Part shown: positions 28,201-39,534 of the stretch, piece after piece
How the letters are laid out: each line of letters begins with the position of its first letter
How positions within the stretch are numbered: the stretch's first letter is position 1
From: Rhodocyclaceae bacterium
Lineage (GTDB): Bacteria; Pseudomonadota; Gammaproteobacteria; Burkholderiales; Rhodocyclaceae
Direction: 5' to 3'
Length of the DNA stretch: 64,000 nucleotides
Assembly (NCBI GenBank): GCA_028714035.1
Contig: JAQTNA010000018.1
Location: 1-64,000 of the forward strand
The notes under the pieces: model-generated
Database searches by the model: none
The model's input: only the letters and a program-made list of their open reading frames with translations
What the model was told of the DNA's origin: nothing
Position numbers and translations under genes: made by a program

Positions 28201-28819
28201 GGGCGCCGTCAACCTGGCGGCCCTGGAGGAGGTGGCGGGGGCGAGGAAGCGCAAGAGCTACCTGGACGAACAATCCCTGGACCTGAACCAGGCCATCGCC
28301 ACCCTGGAGGACGCCATCCGGCGCATGGACCGGGAGACCCGGGATCAGCTTCAGGGCACCTACGACCGGGTGAATGGCCACTTCGGCAACCTGTTCCCGC
28401 AACTCTTCGCCGGCGGCGAGGCGCGCCTGATCCTGACCGGCGACGAGATACTGGACGCCGGCATACAGGTCATGGCCCGGCCGCCGGGCAAGAAAAACAG
28501 CACCATTCACCTGCTTTCAGGCGGGGAAAAGGCACTCACGGCCATTGCTCTGGTATTCTCGCTATTTCAGTTGAATCCAGCGCCGTTCTGTCTCCTGGAC
28601 GAGGTGGATGCGCCCCTGGATGATTCGAATACGGAGCGGTTCTGTACCATGGTGCGGCGCATGTCGGAGCATACCCAGTTCCTGTTCATCAGCCACAGCA
28701 AGATCACCATGGAAATGGCGCAGCAACTGGTGGGCGTGACCATGCAGGAATCCGGCGTCTCCCGCATCGTGGAGGTGGACCTGGAAGAGGCGCTGAAGCT
28801 TAGGGAAGAAGCGGCATGA
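25298..28819 (+). CDS. smc: SMC chromosome segregation ATPase
   Basis: An 1173-residue protein. The N-terminal head has Walker A GPNGCGKSNI (31-40) and GESMQDVIFNGSGNRKP. A long coiled coil rich in Glu/Gln/Arg/Ala flanks a hinge at about 500-640. The C-terminal head has the signature LSGGEKALTAIALVFSL and Walker B FCLLDEVDAPLDDSN. It compacts and segregates chromosomal DNA with ScpA and ScpB. Start chosen at 25298 (MRLTKLKLAGFKSF), the conserved SMC N-terminus. Confidence 0.96.
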   Translation: MRLTKLKLAGFKSFVDPTTVLVPGQLVGIVGPNGCGKSNIMDAVRWVLGESKATELRGESMQDVIFNGSGNRKPVSRASVELVFDNSLGRATGQWSQYEEVAVKRVLDRQGNSSYHLNNLQVRRRDVIDLFLGTGLGPRAYAIIGQGMISRIIEARPEDLRLFLEEAAGVTKYRERRKETSVRLEDARENLDRLEDIRNELEVQIGRLEAQAEVAARYQTLNNELGRQQALLWLVKRNAARLEREKLERELAATVLGLDEETARLRALEARLEGARSGHYAASDALHAAQSELYGANAEAARLEGELGHRRDTRRRVEARLAQLSEEESRWRAQGQQSGEEVARWQELAQEASLRVETAEARHRQLVQELQPTEQALASADGATQAMRRELGQIEQALRVEETHRANAARALESLAQRRARLEQEMAGLQAPDTGALEALRQSQADLEREASEQRRRLADAQAELPQAQARHKAAQEEEKAAGRRLTECSARREALAQLQAKVGRDAGLDAWRTRHGLDQLAPLWRSLKVASGWEVALEAVLRERLAALPVSPVQATALLGDPIQATLALALPATTGFSRGETAADSLLSRLHCDDESWRLILADWLSGVYCCEDLAPVLLRRAALADGEAWVNPAGQMVSRHALVFHAPDVRTHGVLERQEEIAALDVRLLEMETELAAARDRLKTVEQALGLGQENLARARREDQEGQQKLHRMELEVLRLAQARQRSEERRARFDLDREELAESQERESERIAQADSSLELLREQAAEWHDRLEMASDARREAEDRLRSARMAEQAAGREAQEARFARREGERHLEDLERSGQQATLQLERIGAERAEKETELEELATSALESALQGALEIRAGREKALSALRSALEEASALLRQQDEDRLRTEQGLGPLREGMGELRLKEQALRLAEEQCEERLAEIGADEAMLGSWLEAEGKPLRESRLNGEIRRLAEAIAGLGAVNLAALEEVAGARKRKSYLDEQSLDLNQAIATLEDAIRRMDRETRDQLQGTYDRVNGHFGNLFPQLFAGGEARLILTGDEILDAGIQVMARPPGKKNSTIHLLSGGEKALTAIALVFSLFQLNPAPFCLLDEVDAPLDDSNTERFCTMVRRMSEHTQFLFISHSKITMEMAQQLVGVTMQESGVSRIVEVDLEEALKLREEAA

Positions 28820-28846
28820 CGAAGCCGGCGGTAATCAGGAGATCAG

Positions 28847-32043
<3,197 letters not shown>

Positions 32044-32063
32044 ACACTTACAACGAGATCATC

Positions 32064-32933
32064 ATGCAGAAAGTTACGAAGGCGGTATTCCCCGTGGCGG
32101 GCCTGGGCAGCCGCTTCCTGCCGGCCACCAAGGCCAGTCCCAAGGAAATGATGCCGGTGGTGGACAAGCCCCTGATCCAGTATGCGGTGGAGGAGGCGGT
32201 GGCGGCGGGCATCACGGACATGGTGTTCATCACCGGCCGCTCCAAGCGCGCCATCGAGGACCACTTCGACAAGAACTACGAGCTGGAAGCGGAACTGGAG
32301 GAGCGGGGCAAGGACGAGCTGCTGAAGATCGTGCGGGAAACCGTGCCCCGGCACATCAACTGCATCTACATCCGCCAGGCCGAGGCCCTGGGCCTGGGGC
32401 ACGCGGTGCTGTGCGCCGAGCCGGTGGCGGGCGGCCAGCCTTTCGCCGTGATGCTGGCGGATGACCTGATAGACGGTGAGCCGCCGGTCATGCGCCAGAT
32501 GGTGGACGTGTTCAACTACAACCGTTGTTCCGTGCTGGGCGTGCAGACCGTACCCCAGGCCGAGACGCGCCAGTACGGCATCGTCGCGACCGAGGGCCCC
32601 TGCGGCGGCATTCAGCGCATCACGGCCATCGTCGAGAAACCCTCTCCCGAGAAGGCACCGTCCAATCTGGCGGTGGTCGGGCGCTACATCCTGACGCCGC
32701 GCATCTTCGATCACCTGAGGCGCATCCAGCCGGGGGCCGGGGGCGAAATCCAGCTGACGGACGCCATCTCCTCCCTCCTGGCGGAGGAGGCGGTGCTGGC
32801 CTATCCGTTTACCGGCACCCGTTATGACTGCGGCTCCAAGCTGGGTTATCTCCAGGCCACCATCGCCTACGGTCGCAAGCACCCGGAGGTGGCGGAGGCC
32901 TTCGAGCGTTATCTCAAATCCCTGGACCTCTGA
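32064..32933 (+). CDS. galU: UTP-glucose-1-phosphate uridylyltransferase
   Basis: A 289-residue nucleotidyltransferase. It begins with [20 protein letters not shown], the nucleotide-binding loop, followed by [28 protein letters not shown] and [16 protein letters not shown] motifs follow, and [13 protein letters not shown] near the end. It makes UDP-glucose for envelope polysaccharides and galactose metabolism. Length is typical. Confidence 0.96.
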   Translation: MQKVTKAVFPVAGLGSRFLPATKASPKEMMPVVDKPLIQYAVEEAVAAGITDMVFITGRSKRAIEDHFDKNYELEAELEERGKDELLKIVRETVPRHINCIYIRQAEALGLGHAVLCAEPVAGGQPFAVMLADDLIDGEPPVMRQMVDVFNYNRCSVLGVQTVPQAETRQYGIVATEGPCGGIQRITAIVEKPSPEKAPSNLAVVGRYILTPRIFDHLRRIQPGAGGEIQLTDAISSLLAEEAVLAYPFTGTRYDCGSKLGYLQATIAYGRKHPEVAEAFERYLKSLDL

Positions 32934-32946
32934 AAGTCGCCTCGCC

Positions 32947-33495
32947 ATGCTCAGCAAAAATGAAGCGCAGGATATCCTGGAGTCCTCGGACCTGATCTGG
33001 TCGGCGGACGACGTGGCAGCCGCCGTCGACCGTCTCGCCGGAGACATCGGCGCCGCGCTCTCGGAGCGGCATCCCGTGGTGCTGTGCGTCATGGGCGGCG
33101 CGGTGGTATTCACGGGCAACCTGCTGCCGCGCCTGACCTTTCCCCTGGAACTTGATTACCTGCACGTGACCCGCTACGGTGCCGCCACGACCGGCGGGAC
33201 GCTGAACTGGCTCGTGGAGCCGCGCCATTCCGTGGCGGGACGCACGGTGCTGGTCCTGGACGACATCCTGGACGAAGGCATCACCCTGGCCGCGATCAAG
33301 GAACGCCTGATGAAGCGGGGCGCCGCCGCCTGCTATACGGCGGTGCTGGCGGAGAAGGAACTCGGCCGGGAAAAGCCCATCGCCGCCGATTTCGTCGGTC
33401 TGAAGCTGCCCAACCGTTACGTCTTCGGCTACGGCATGGACGTGAGCGGCGCCTGGCGCAACCTGCCTTCCATTCATGCGGTGAAGGGGAAGTAA
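32947..33495 (+). CDS. hpt: Hypoxanthine-guanine phosphoribosyltransferase family protein
   Basis: A 182-residue type I PRTase. The PRPP loop VLVLDDILDEGITLAAIKE and the early VLCVMGGAVVFTGNLL are diagnostic, as is YVFGYGMDVSG near the end. It salvages hypoxanthine and guanine to IMP and GMP. It begins 13 bases after galU, so is likely co-transcribed. Substrate range cannot be told from sequence. Confidence 0.88.
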   Translation: MLSKNEAQDILESSDLIWSADDVAAAVDRLAGDIGAALSERHPVVLCVMGGAVVFTGNLLPRLTFPLELDYLHVTRYGAATTGGTLNWLVEPRHSVAGRTVLVLDDILDEGITLAAIKERLMKRGAAACYTAVLAEKELGREKPIAADFVGLKLPNRYVFGYGMDVSGAWRNLPSIHAVKGK

Positions 33496-33502
33496 TGCTT
33501 AT

Positions 33503-33633
33503 ACACCGCAGAGGCGCAGAGGCGCCGAGAAAACCCGGAATAATAAAGAGGGCTATTGAACCAGCGGGTGAGTCAAGGCCAGGTTGCAAGGTATCGCTTT
33601 TCCTCTGTACCTCTGCGCCTCCGCGGTTCAAAC
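33503..33633. repeat. R1 hairpin repeat, copy c
   Basis: Left arm ACACCGCAGAGGCGCAGAG near 33503 and right arm CTCTGCGCCTCCGCGGTT near 33612-33629. Inner sequence CAGGTTGCAAGG resembles copy a. Lies between hpt and pabBC; the right arm runs into the start region of pabBC. Confidence 0.82.
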
Positions 33634-35446
33634 TGTTTTTTCAGATTTGATTGCCCAGCCTACAGGCGAGAGCTTCGCCCTGTTCGAGGATACCCTGGGC
33701 GATGCGGGCGCGCTGCTTTTCCGTGGGGCGTGCGAGTGCCTCTCCTGCCTCGAAGCCGAAGGCATGGACGCCTTTTTTTCCGCCCTGGAGTCCGCCACCC
33801 GGGAAGGGCGCTGGGCCATCCTGGCAGCCGACTTCGAGGCCGGCTACTGGTTCGAGCCGCGTCTGGCGCCCCGGGTCGCCGATCAGGGCCGGCTCAGGGC
33901 CTGGATTTTCCCGTCCCGCGAATGCCTCGATCGTGAGCAGGCCGATGCCTTCATCAGCGGCCGGATCGCGCAGCTTGCCGAGGCGGCCCGCGTTGCCGGC
34001 ATCGCCCAGGTGCGGGAGAGTCTGTCCGAGCAGGCGTTTGCCCGGGCCATCGGCCGCATCCGGGACTACATCGCGGCGGGCGACTGCTACCAGGTCAATT
34101 TCACCTACGGGCTGGATTTCCGGACCTACGGCCATCCGCTGGCCCTCTATGAGCGCCTGCGTCAAACCCAGCCGGTGCGCTACGGCGCCTGCCTGGCCTT
34201 GCCGGGCCTGACGGCCCTTTCCCTCTCGCCGGAACTGTTCCTGGAACGCCGGGGCCGTCACCTTGTCTCCCGCCCCATGAAGGGCACCGCACGGCGGGGC
34301 GCGAGCCCGACGGAAGATGCGGCCCTGGCGGCAGGGCTCGCCGCCTCGGACAAGGACCGCGCCGAGAACGTCATGATCGTGGACCTCATCCGGAACGACC
34401 TGGGGCGGCTGGCGCGGCCCGGCAGCGTGCGGGTGGACGGCCTGTGCCGGGTGGAGAGCTATCCCACGGTGTTCCAGATGGTGTCCGACGTGTCCGCCGA
34501 CATCGCCGACCCGTCGTTGCACGACATCTTCCGCGCGCTATTTCCCTGCGGCTCCATCACCGGCGCGCCCAAGCTCCGGGCCATGGAGATCATCCGGGAG
34601 CTGGAAGCCGAGCCGCGCGGCTTATATACCGGGGCGCTGGGCTGGTTCGCGCCGAGTGGGGATTTCGTGTGCAACGTGGCCATCCGGACCCTGGTGCTGG
34701 AGGAGGGCGGGGTGGGCCGGCTGGGCATAGGTGCGGGCATCGTCACGGATTCCGATGCGGCTTCCGAGCGACGGGAATGCGAAGCCAAGGCGCGTTTTCT
34801 CACGGATCTGCCCGCGCCCTTCCGGCTGATCGAGACCCTGCGCCTGGAATCGGGTGCCGCCGAGCCCTACCCCTTGCTGGAGTGGCACATGCGCCGCCTG
34901 GGCGCGTCGGGGGCCTGTTTCGGTTTTCGCTGGCACGAGGCGGAAGTCAGGCGGCGACTCCAGGCCTGCGCCGCGGGCATGGACTCCCCGGGCTCGTACC
35001 GGGTGCGGCTGCTGCTGTCCTGGGACGGGGCGGTGGAGCTTGCGTCTTCGCCCCTGCCCGCCGGGCAGGAAGGCCCCGTGGGCGCCGCGCTTGCACAAAG
35101 GCGGCTGGATTCGGGCGATCTGCTCCTGCGCCACAAGACCACCGCCCGCGGTTTGTACGATGCCGACCTGGCATCGCTTCCCGCCGGCCTGTTCGATTTC
35201 CTGTACCTGAACGAGCGGGGCGAACTGTGCGAGGGCGCCCGCAGCAACCTGTTCCTGCAGTTGAACGGGCGCCTGTACACGCCGCCGCTCGCCTGCGGCC
35301 TGCTGGACGGGGTGATGCGCCGAAAGCTTCTGGAAGAGGGCCGGGCGGAGGAGCGCGTCCTGACCCTTGAAGACTTGAATAAGGCCGAGGCGTTCTACCT
35401 GTCCAACGCCCTGCGCGGGCTGATGCCCGCACTCCTGGCAAGCTGA
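33584..35446 (+). CDS. pabB: Bifunctional aminodeoxychorismate synthase PabB / aminodeoxychorismate lyase PabC fusion
   Basis: A fusion protein of about 600-620 residues. The N-terminal two thirds is a chorismate-utilising enzyme, with SPELFLERRGRHLVSRPMKG, DLIRNDLGRLARPGSV and FPCGSITGAPKLRAMEII. The last third is a class IV PLP aminotransferase fold (LRHKTTARGLYD with the likely PLP-lysine, then ELCEGARSNLFL and PPLACGLLDGVMR). Together they convert chorismate plus glutamine-derived ammonia to 4-aminobenzoate for folate. The N-terminus is uncertain: the only early starts are TTG at 33584, inside repeat R1c and with AAGG upstream, or TTG at 33647 without a clear ribosome-binding sequence. 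Alignable PabB sequence starts near 33650. Confidence 0.88.
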   Translation: MQGIAFPLYLCASAVQTVFSDLIAQPTGESFALFEDTLGDAGALLFRGACECLSCLEAEGMDAFFSALESATREGRWAILAADFEAGYWFEPRLAPRVADQGRLRAWIFPSRECLDREQADAFISGRIAQLAEAARVAGIAQVRESLSEQAFARAIGRIRDYIAAGDCYQVNFTYGLDFRTYGHPLALYERLRQTQPVRYGACLALPGLTALSLSPELFLERRGRHLVSRPMKGTARRGASPTEDAALAAGLAASDKDRAENVMIVDLIRNDLGRLARPGSVRVDGLCRVESYPTVFQMVSDVSADIADPSLHDIFRALFPCGSITGAPKLRAMEIIRELEAEPRGLYTGALGWFAPSGDFVCNVAIRTLVLEEGGVGRLGIGAGIVTDSDAASERRECEAKARFLTDLPAPFRLIETLRLESGAAEPYPLLEWHMRRLGASGACFGFRWHEAEVRRRLQACAAGMDSPGSYRVRLLLSWDGAVELASSPLPAGQEGPVGAALAQRRLDSGDLLLRHKTTARGLYDADLASLPAGLFDFLYLNERGELCEGARSNLFLQLNGRLYTPPLACGLLDGVMRRKLLEEGRAEERVLTLEDLNKAEAFYLSNALRGLMPALLAS

Positions 35447-35449
35447 GGT

Positions 35450-35857
35450 TCAGGCTGCGGGCGCGTCCGGCATGTTGCGCATGAAGTCAGCCAGGTCCTG
35501 CAGGGACTGGGCGAGTTTGGCCCGTATTCCCTCGTCGGCCACGTTTTCCTCCAGCGCCATCCGCATGCACAGCATCCACTGGTCCCGGGCCCGGCTGTCC
35601 ACCGGGAAGGGCAGGTGGCGGGAGCGCAGCCTGGGGTGGCCGTGGCGTTCCACGTAGAGCTGGGGCCCGCCCAGCCAGCCGGTGAGATAGAGGTAAAGCT
35701 TTTCCTCGGAGCCGGAGAGATCCTGGGGGTGCAGCTTCCTGATTTCCCAGGCTTCGGGCAATTCGTCCATGAGCTGATAGAAGCGTTTCACCAGGGCGCG
35801 CACGGTCGGCTCGCCGCCTATCAGCAGGTAGGGTGTGGCAGGGGATTCGGGACTCAT
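35450..35857 (-). CDS. Group II truncated haemoglobin
   Basis: A 135-residue 2-on-2 globin. PYLLIGGEPTVRALVKRFY matches helices B-C, LTGWLGGPQLY helix E/F, and the proximal His lies in VERHGHPRLRSRHLPF. The Trp in RDQWMLCMRMAL corresponds to the G8 Trp of group II. It may bind O2 or NO. It starts within the last codons of envZ (four-base overlap), so it is translationally coupled to the two-component operon, and may relate to redox or nitric oxide sensing. Confidence 0.88.
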   Translation of the reverse strand: MSPESPATPYLLIGGEPTVRALVKRFYQLMDELPEAWEIRKLHPQDLSGSEEKLYLYLTGWLGGPQLYVERHGHPRLRSRHLPFPVDSRARDQWMLCMRMALEENVADEGIRAKLAQSLQDLADFMRNMPDAPAA

Positions 35858-37215
35858 GACTCGGGGCCGGTGTTGCGAGGGGGGGCTGTGGGGGGGCTAA
35901 AAGGTAACACAATGCGTGCCGCCAGTCCCTGCCGGCCATCCACTTCCGGCCGCGGCAGAAGTTGCAGTACCCCGCCGTGGGCTCGTGCCACCCGGTCCAC
36001 GATGGCCAGACCGAGGCCGGCGCCCGCGGCATTGCTGCGGGCCGATTCCAGACGGGCGAAAGGCCGCTTGATGCGCTCGGTCTCTTCCGGCGGGATGCCC
36101 GGTCCCTCATCCAGCACCTCGAGAAATACCTGCGCCCCGGACCGGGACAGGTGCAGGGTGATGGTGCCCGATCCGGCGTAGCGCAAGGCGTTTTCCACCA
36201 GGTTGGACAGCGCCCGGCGCAGGGCCATGGGTCGCAGTTGCATGGGCGGCAGGGGCGGGTCTTCGGGGACATCGGAATCCAGAGGCGCGCCGCGCCGGAT
36301 GTAGCTCTCCGCCACGTCCAGGACCAGGGCGGCGAGATCGGTCTCGCCCATGGCTTCGCCCGAGGTCTCCCGGGCGAAATCCAGGAACTGGCCGATGATG
36401 CGATCCATGTCCTCCACATCCTGCACCAGGCCCTCGCGCATGGCTTCATCGCCCGCCATCATCTCCATGCCCAGCCTCAGGCGCGCCAGCGGGGTGCGCA
36501 GGTCGTGGGAGACGCCGGCCAGGATCAGGGCCCGGTCCGCATCGAGCTGGGCAAGGTCGTGGCTCATCTGGTTGAAGGCGTGGGCCACGGTGACCAGCTC
36601 CACCAGGCCAACTTCGGGCAGCGGTGCCGGCCGCTCGCCGCGACCGATGGCTCGGGCCGCCTCGGCCAGCCCCTTCAAGGGGCGGGCGATGGACAGGACC
36701 ACGAAATAGGCGCCGAGCAGCGACAACAGCAGGGTCGCCGCGGCCCAGCCCAGCCACTCCGCGGGCACCACCCGATCGAAGCGATCCCGAGGCAGGCGCA
36801 CCCAGTACTCGTCTTCATCTATGTAGAAACTGACCCATAAACCGGGAAGGCCGTTGCGTTCGATGGCGATGCGCGTCTGATCCCCCAGCCGTGCCCGGAG
36901 TTCCGGTGCCAGGTAGGGAAACATGCCCAGGTTGGGCAGGGGCTTGAGCACCTCGTCGTCTTCCGCCGGGTAGAGCTTGATGCCCTCCTGCACGGAGATA
37001 TCCAACAGCAGCGGGAGGCGCTTTTCCGGTGCGGCGTTGATCAGCGCGGCGCGGGTGAGATTGACCGCGCTGGCCACGATCTGTGCCGCCGCCCGGGCAC
37101 GGGGTTCATGCTCGTAGAAGGCGTAGATCCTGAACCAGGCCCACACGGACAGCACCATGAGCAAGGCCAGGAGCAGGAAGGTGCGCCAGAGCAGGGTGCG
37201 GGGCAGAAGGGTCAT
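35854..37215 (-). CDS. envZ: EnvZ-type osmosensing histidine kinase
   Basis: A 453-residue kinase. Membrane helix 1 (about 8-30) precedes a small periplasmic domain, helix 2 (about 157-178) and a HAMP domain. HisKA has GVSHDLRTPLARLRLG with His237; the ATPase domain has NLVENALRYAG and a G2 region GAGLGLAIVDRVARAHGG. It phosphorylates OmpR, encoded upstream. In E. coli envZ overlaps ompR; here repeat R3 separates them by 213 bp. Confidence 0.92.
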   Translation of the reverse strand: MTLLPRTLLWRTFLLLALLMVLSVWAWFRIYAFYEHEPRARAAAQIVASAVNLTRAALINAAPEKRLPLLLDISVQEGIKLYPAEDDEVLKPLPNLGMFPYLAPELRARLGDQTRIAIERNGLPGLWVSFYIDEDEYWVRLPRDRFDRVVPAEWLGWAAATLLLSLLGAYFVVLSIARPLKGLAEAARAIGRGERPAPLPEVGLVELVTVAHAFNQMSHDLAQLDADRALILAGVSHDLRTPLARLRLGMEMMAGDEAMREGLVQDVEDMDRIIGQFLDFARETSGEAMGETDLAALVLDVAESYIRRGAPLDSDVPEDPPLPPMQLRPMALRRALSNLVENALRYAGSGTITLHLSRSGAQVFLEVLDEGPGIPPEETERIKRPFARLESARSNAAGAGLGLAIVDRVARAHGGVLQLLPRPEVDGRQGLAARIVLPFSPPTAPPRNTGPES

Positions 37216-37261
37216 GCGATACCCGCCGACTCAGAACACTGGTGGGAGACTCAAACTCTTA

Positions 37262-37423
37262 CCTGATTAGCAAGCAAACTCAGCCCGAAGCTCCCTCCCC
37301 TTCAAGGGGAGGGCTGGGGAAGGGATGGGGTTGTGGGAAGCACCCCCGTCCCCCCTCCAGCTCCCCCCTTGAAGGGGGGAGAGACCGTGCAAATCGGCTG
37401 GCTGAGTCATCTTGCTAATCAGG
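37262..37423. repeat. R3 MITE-like inverted-repeat element
   Basis: Ends are perfect 13-bp inverted repeats, CCTGATTAGCAAG (37262-37274) and CTTGCTAATCAGG (37411-37423), extended by ACTCAGCC/GGCTGAGT. The interior holds mirrored blocks of CCTCCCCTTCAAGGGGAGGG and a CCCCCCTTGAAGGGGGG-type hairpin. Total 162 bp, no coding potential. It sits in the gap between envZ and ompR. Confidence 0.85.
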
Positions 37424-37428
37424 AACTC

Positions 37429-38154
37429 TTATTGTTTGGTGCCGTCCGGCACGAAGACGTAGCCGAAGCCCCAGACCGTCTGGATGTAGCGGGGATGGGT
37501 CGGATCTTCCTCGACCATCTTGCGCAGGCGGGATATCTGCACGTCAATGCTGCGATCGAAAACCTCGTATTCCCGGCCTCGAGCCAGTTCCATCAGCTTG
37601 TCCCGGGACAGGGGTTGGCGTGGATGCTTGACCAGAGCCTTGAGCACGGCGAATTCCCCGGTGGTCAGGGGCACGGAATTGCCGGCGCGGCTCATGGTAC
37701 GGGTACCCAGGTTCAGGCACAGATTGCCGAAGGAAATGACCTCTTCGTCCTCGGCCGGAGCCCCCGGCGGCGCGGCGGGCGCGCGCCGACGCAGTACCGC
37801 ATGGATGCGAGCCACCAACTCCCTGGGGTTGAACGGTTTGGACAGATAGTCGTCCGCGCCCATCTCCAGGCCGACGATGCGATCCACGTCGTCACCCTTG
37901 GCAGTCAGCATGATGATGGGCTGCTCGGACTTGGCGCCCCGCAGTCGGCGGCAGATGGACAGGCCGTCTTCTCCCGGCATCATCAGGTCCAGCACGAGAA
38001 GGTCGTAGTTCTCGCGCTCCATGGCCCGATCCATGCCTTCGGACCCCTCCACAACCTTGACGGAAAAGCCCTGGTCATTCAGGTAACGGTGCAGAAGTTC
38101 CCGCAGGCGATGGTCGTCGTCCACCACCAGAATCTTGTGTTTTGGCGTACTCAT
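37429..38154 (-). CDS. ompR: OmpR-type response regulator
   Basis: A 241-residue protein. Receiver acidic cluster VVDDD, phospho-acceptor Asp56 in LLVLDLMMPGEDG, Lys in YLSKPFNPREL. The C-terminal winged helix includes TTGEFAVLKALVKHPRQPLS and RSIDVQISRLRKMVEEDP, ending YIQTVWGFGYVFVPDG. It regulates outer-membrane and osmotic genes. The frame extends to 38205, but the ATG at 38154 (MSTPKHKILVVDDD) matches the family. Confidence 0.95.
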   Translation of the reverse strand: MSTPKHKILVVDDDHRLRELLHRYLNDQGFSVKVVEGSEGMDRAMERENYDLLVLDLMMPGEDGLSICRRLRGAKSEQPIIMLTAKGDDVDRIVGLEMGADDYLSKPFNPRELVARIHAVLRRRAPAAPPGAPAEDEEVISFGNLCLNLGTRTMSRAGNSVPLTTGEFAVLKALVKHPRQPLSRDKLMELARGREYEVFDRSIDVQISRLRKMVEEDPTHPRYIQTVWGFGYVFVPDGTKQ

Positions 38155-38328
38155 GATGGGTATGGCATGAATGGGTTGATGGAGTGCTCGGCGTGTTGCC
38201 GGCATGGGCGCATCCTAACGGCAAAGCTGCCCGCATGCCAGACATCCGGCGCGCTTATTCGTAACAGTTTGCAGGGAATACCCGGTGCGGCGAGGAAAAC
38301 GGAGGCTGTAGGCAAGCGGCGGAAAAAA

Positions 38329-38357
38329 TTGATTACACTCTGGACAACCATTCTAAT
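38329..38357 (+). promoter_or_regulatory. Candidate sigma-70 promoter for the small exported protein
   Basis: TTGATT at 38329-38334 and TCTAAT at 38352-38357, exactly 17 bp apart. Transcription would start near 38364, about 76 bases before the GTG at 38440. Confidence 0.42.
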
Positions 38358-38439
38358 AGTAAGCTTACGTCCGGCAAGTAGGATCAAGCCCTACATACCG
38401 ACTGATCGGGACGCACGACTCGCGCTTGGAGACATATCT

Positions 38440-38736
38440 GTGAATGGCATGGTTCGATTGGTGGGTGCCACATTGCTGCTGGGCCTGGGACTGGGTTCGT
38501 CCTGTGTCCATGCGGAAAGTATGCGGCGCCCGCCGCGCTCGAGTGATGTGCCCGACCCCGGGATTGCGTCCGCGGTTTCCCAGGCCGCACCCGCCGCCCC
38601 TCAGGAAGCGGGAGATAGCCGCATGCGGGGGCGCATGACCCCGGAAGAGCGGCGTCGCTTGCGGGCGGATATCTCGGACGCCAGTCGTAATGTTTATCTC
38701 CGGGACAGGTTGCACAAGGCGCCTCCCGGCCCCTGA
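38440..38736 (+). CDS. Small exported protein of unknown function
   Basis: A 98-residue protein (95 if the ATG at 38449 is used). Signal peptide MVRLVGATLLLGLGLGSSC ends near VHAES. The mature part has a disordered Pro/Ala segment, then a basic helix MTPEERRRLRADISDASRN. That segment is reminiscent of small periplasmic proteins with a C-terminal EERRRLRADI helix, whose role is unknown. The GTG at 38440 has GGAG nine bases upstream. I do not recognise a family. Confidence 0.6.
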   Translation: MNGMVRLVGATLLLGLGLGSSCVHAESMRRPPRSSDVPDPGIASAVSQAAPAAPQEAGDSRMRGRMTPEERRRLRADISDASRNVYLRDRLHKAPPGP

Positions 38737-38817
38737 TCGCCCGGGAAGAAATTGTAGCGAGCAGTACGAACGCGAGGCCTGGAGGCACGCGGCCTTTCCC
38801 TCCGGTAGAATTGCGGC

Positions 38818-39534
38818 ATGTCTGCCCGAACCCCCCTCAGCAAGCGCATTCTCGCCCTTGAAACCTCCACCGAGACCTGCTCCGTCGCCCTTCTGGTGGA
38901 CGGGGTCGCGAGGCAGAGGTCGGTGCCGTCCAGCAACGGCCATTCCGAATTCATCCTGCCCCTGATCCGGGAACTGCTGGCCGAAGGCGGCCTGGCTCTC
39001 CCTGCCCTGGATGCCATCGCCTACGGTTCCGGTCCCGGGGCGTTCACGGGTTTGCGTCTGGCCTGCGGCGTGGCGCAGGGATTGGCCTTCGGTGCCGGAC
39101 TGCCGGTATTGGGAGTGGGCAGCCTGGAGGCGCTCGCCTGGGGCTCAGGCAAGCCGCGGATTTATGCGGCCCTGGATGCGCGCATGAACGAGGTCTATTT
39201 CGCCGCCTACGTGGTCAATGGCCAGGAGGTGCAGGAAGTGCTCGCACCGGGTGTGGCGCCCGCGGAATCGGTCGCCCGGCCCGAGGGCGACGGCTGGTTC
39301 GGCTGCGGCTCCGGATTTTCGGCCTACGGCGAGGCGCTCTTGAGGCGCCTGGGGCCGGACCTGACGGGGTTTGATGCGGCGGCGGTACCGGACGCGCTTG
39401 CCGTGGCCCAACTGGCCGCGGCCCGCCTGGAATTCCGCCCGGGCCTGGATCCGTTCGAGGCGCAGCCAGCCTACGTGCGGCAAAAGGTGGCCCTCACCAC
39501 GGCCGAGCGCCTGGCAAGGGGCGGCAAGTCGTGA
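38818..39534 (+). CDS. tsaB: TsaB, tRNA threonylcarbamoyladenosine biosynthesis scaffold
   Basis: A 238-residue ASKHA-fold protein. It starts RILALETSTETCSVALLVDG, followed by LDAIAYGSGPGAFTGLRLAC, the TsaB signature, and YAALDARMNEVYFAAY. TsaB is an inactive paralogue of TsaD that holds the TsaBDE complex making t6A37 in ANN-decoding tRNAs. Its last bases overlap the GTG start of rimI. Confidence 0.94.
   Translation: MSARTPLSKRILALETSTETCSVALLVDGVARQRSVPSSNGHSEFILPLIRELLAEGGLALPALDAIAYGSGPGAFTGLRLACGVAQGLAFGAGLPVLGVGSLEALAWGSGKPRIYAALDARMNEVYFAAYVVNGQEVQEVLAPGVAPAESVARPEGDGWFGCGSGFSAYGEALLRRLGPDLTGFDAAAVPDALAVAQLAAARLEFRPGLDPFEAQPAYVRQKVALTTAERLARGGKS

Noticed and set aside
37262..37423. 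R3 as a complete insertion sequence
   Set aside because: There is no transposase frame; only the ends and a GC-rich interior are present.
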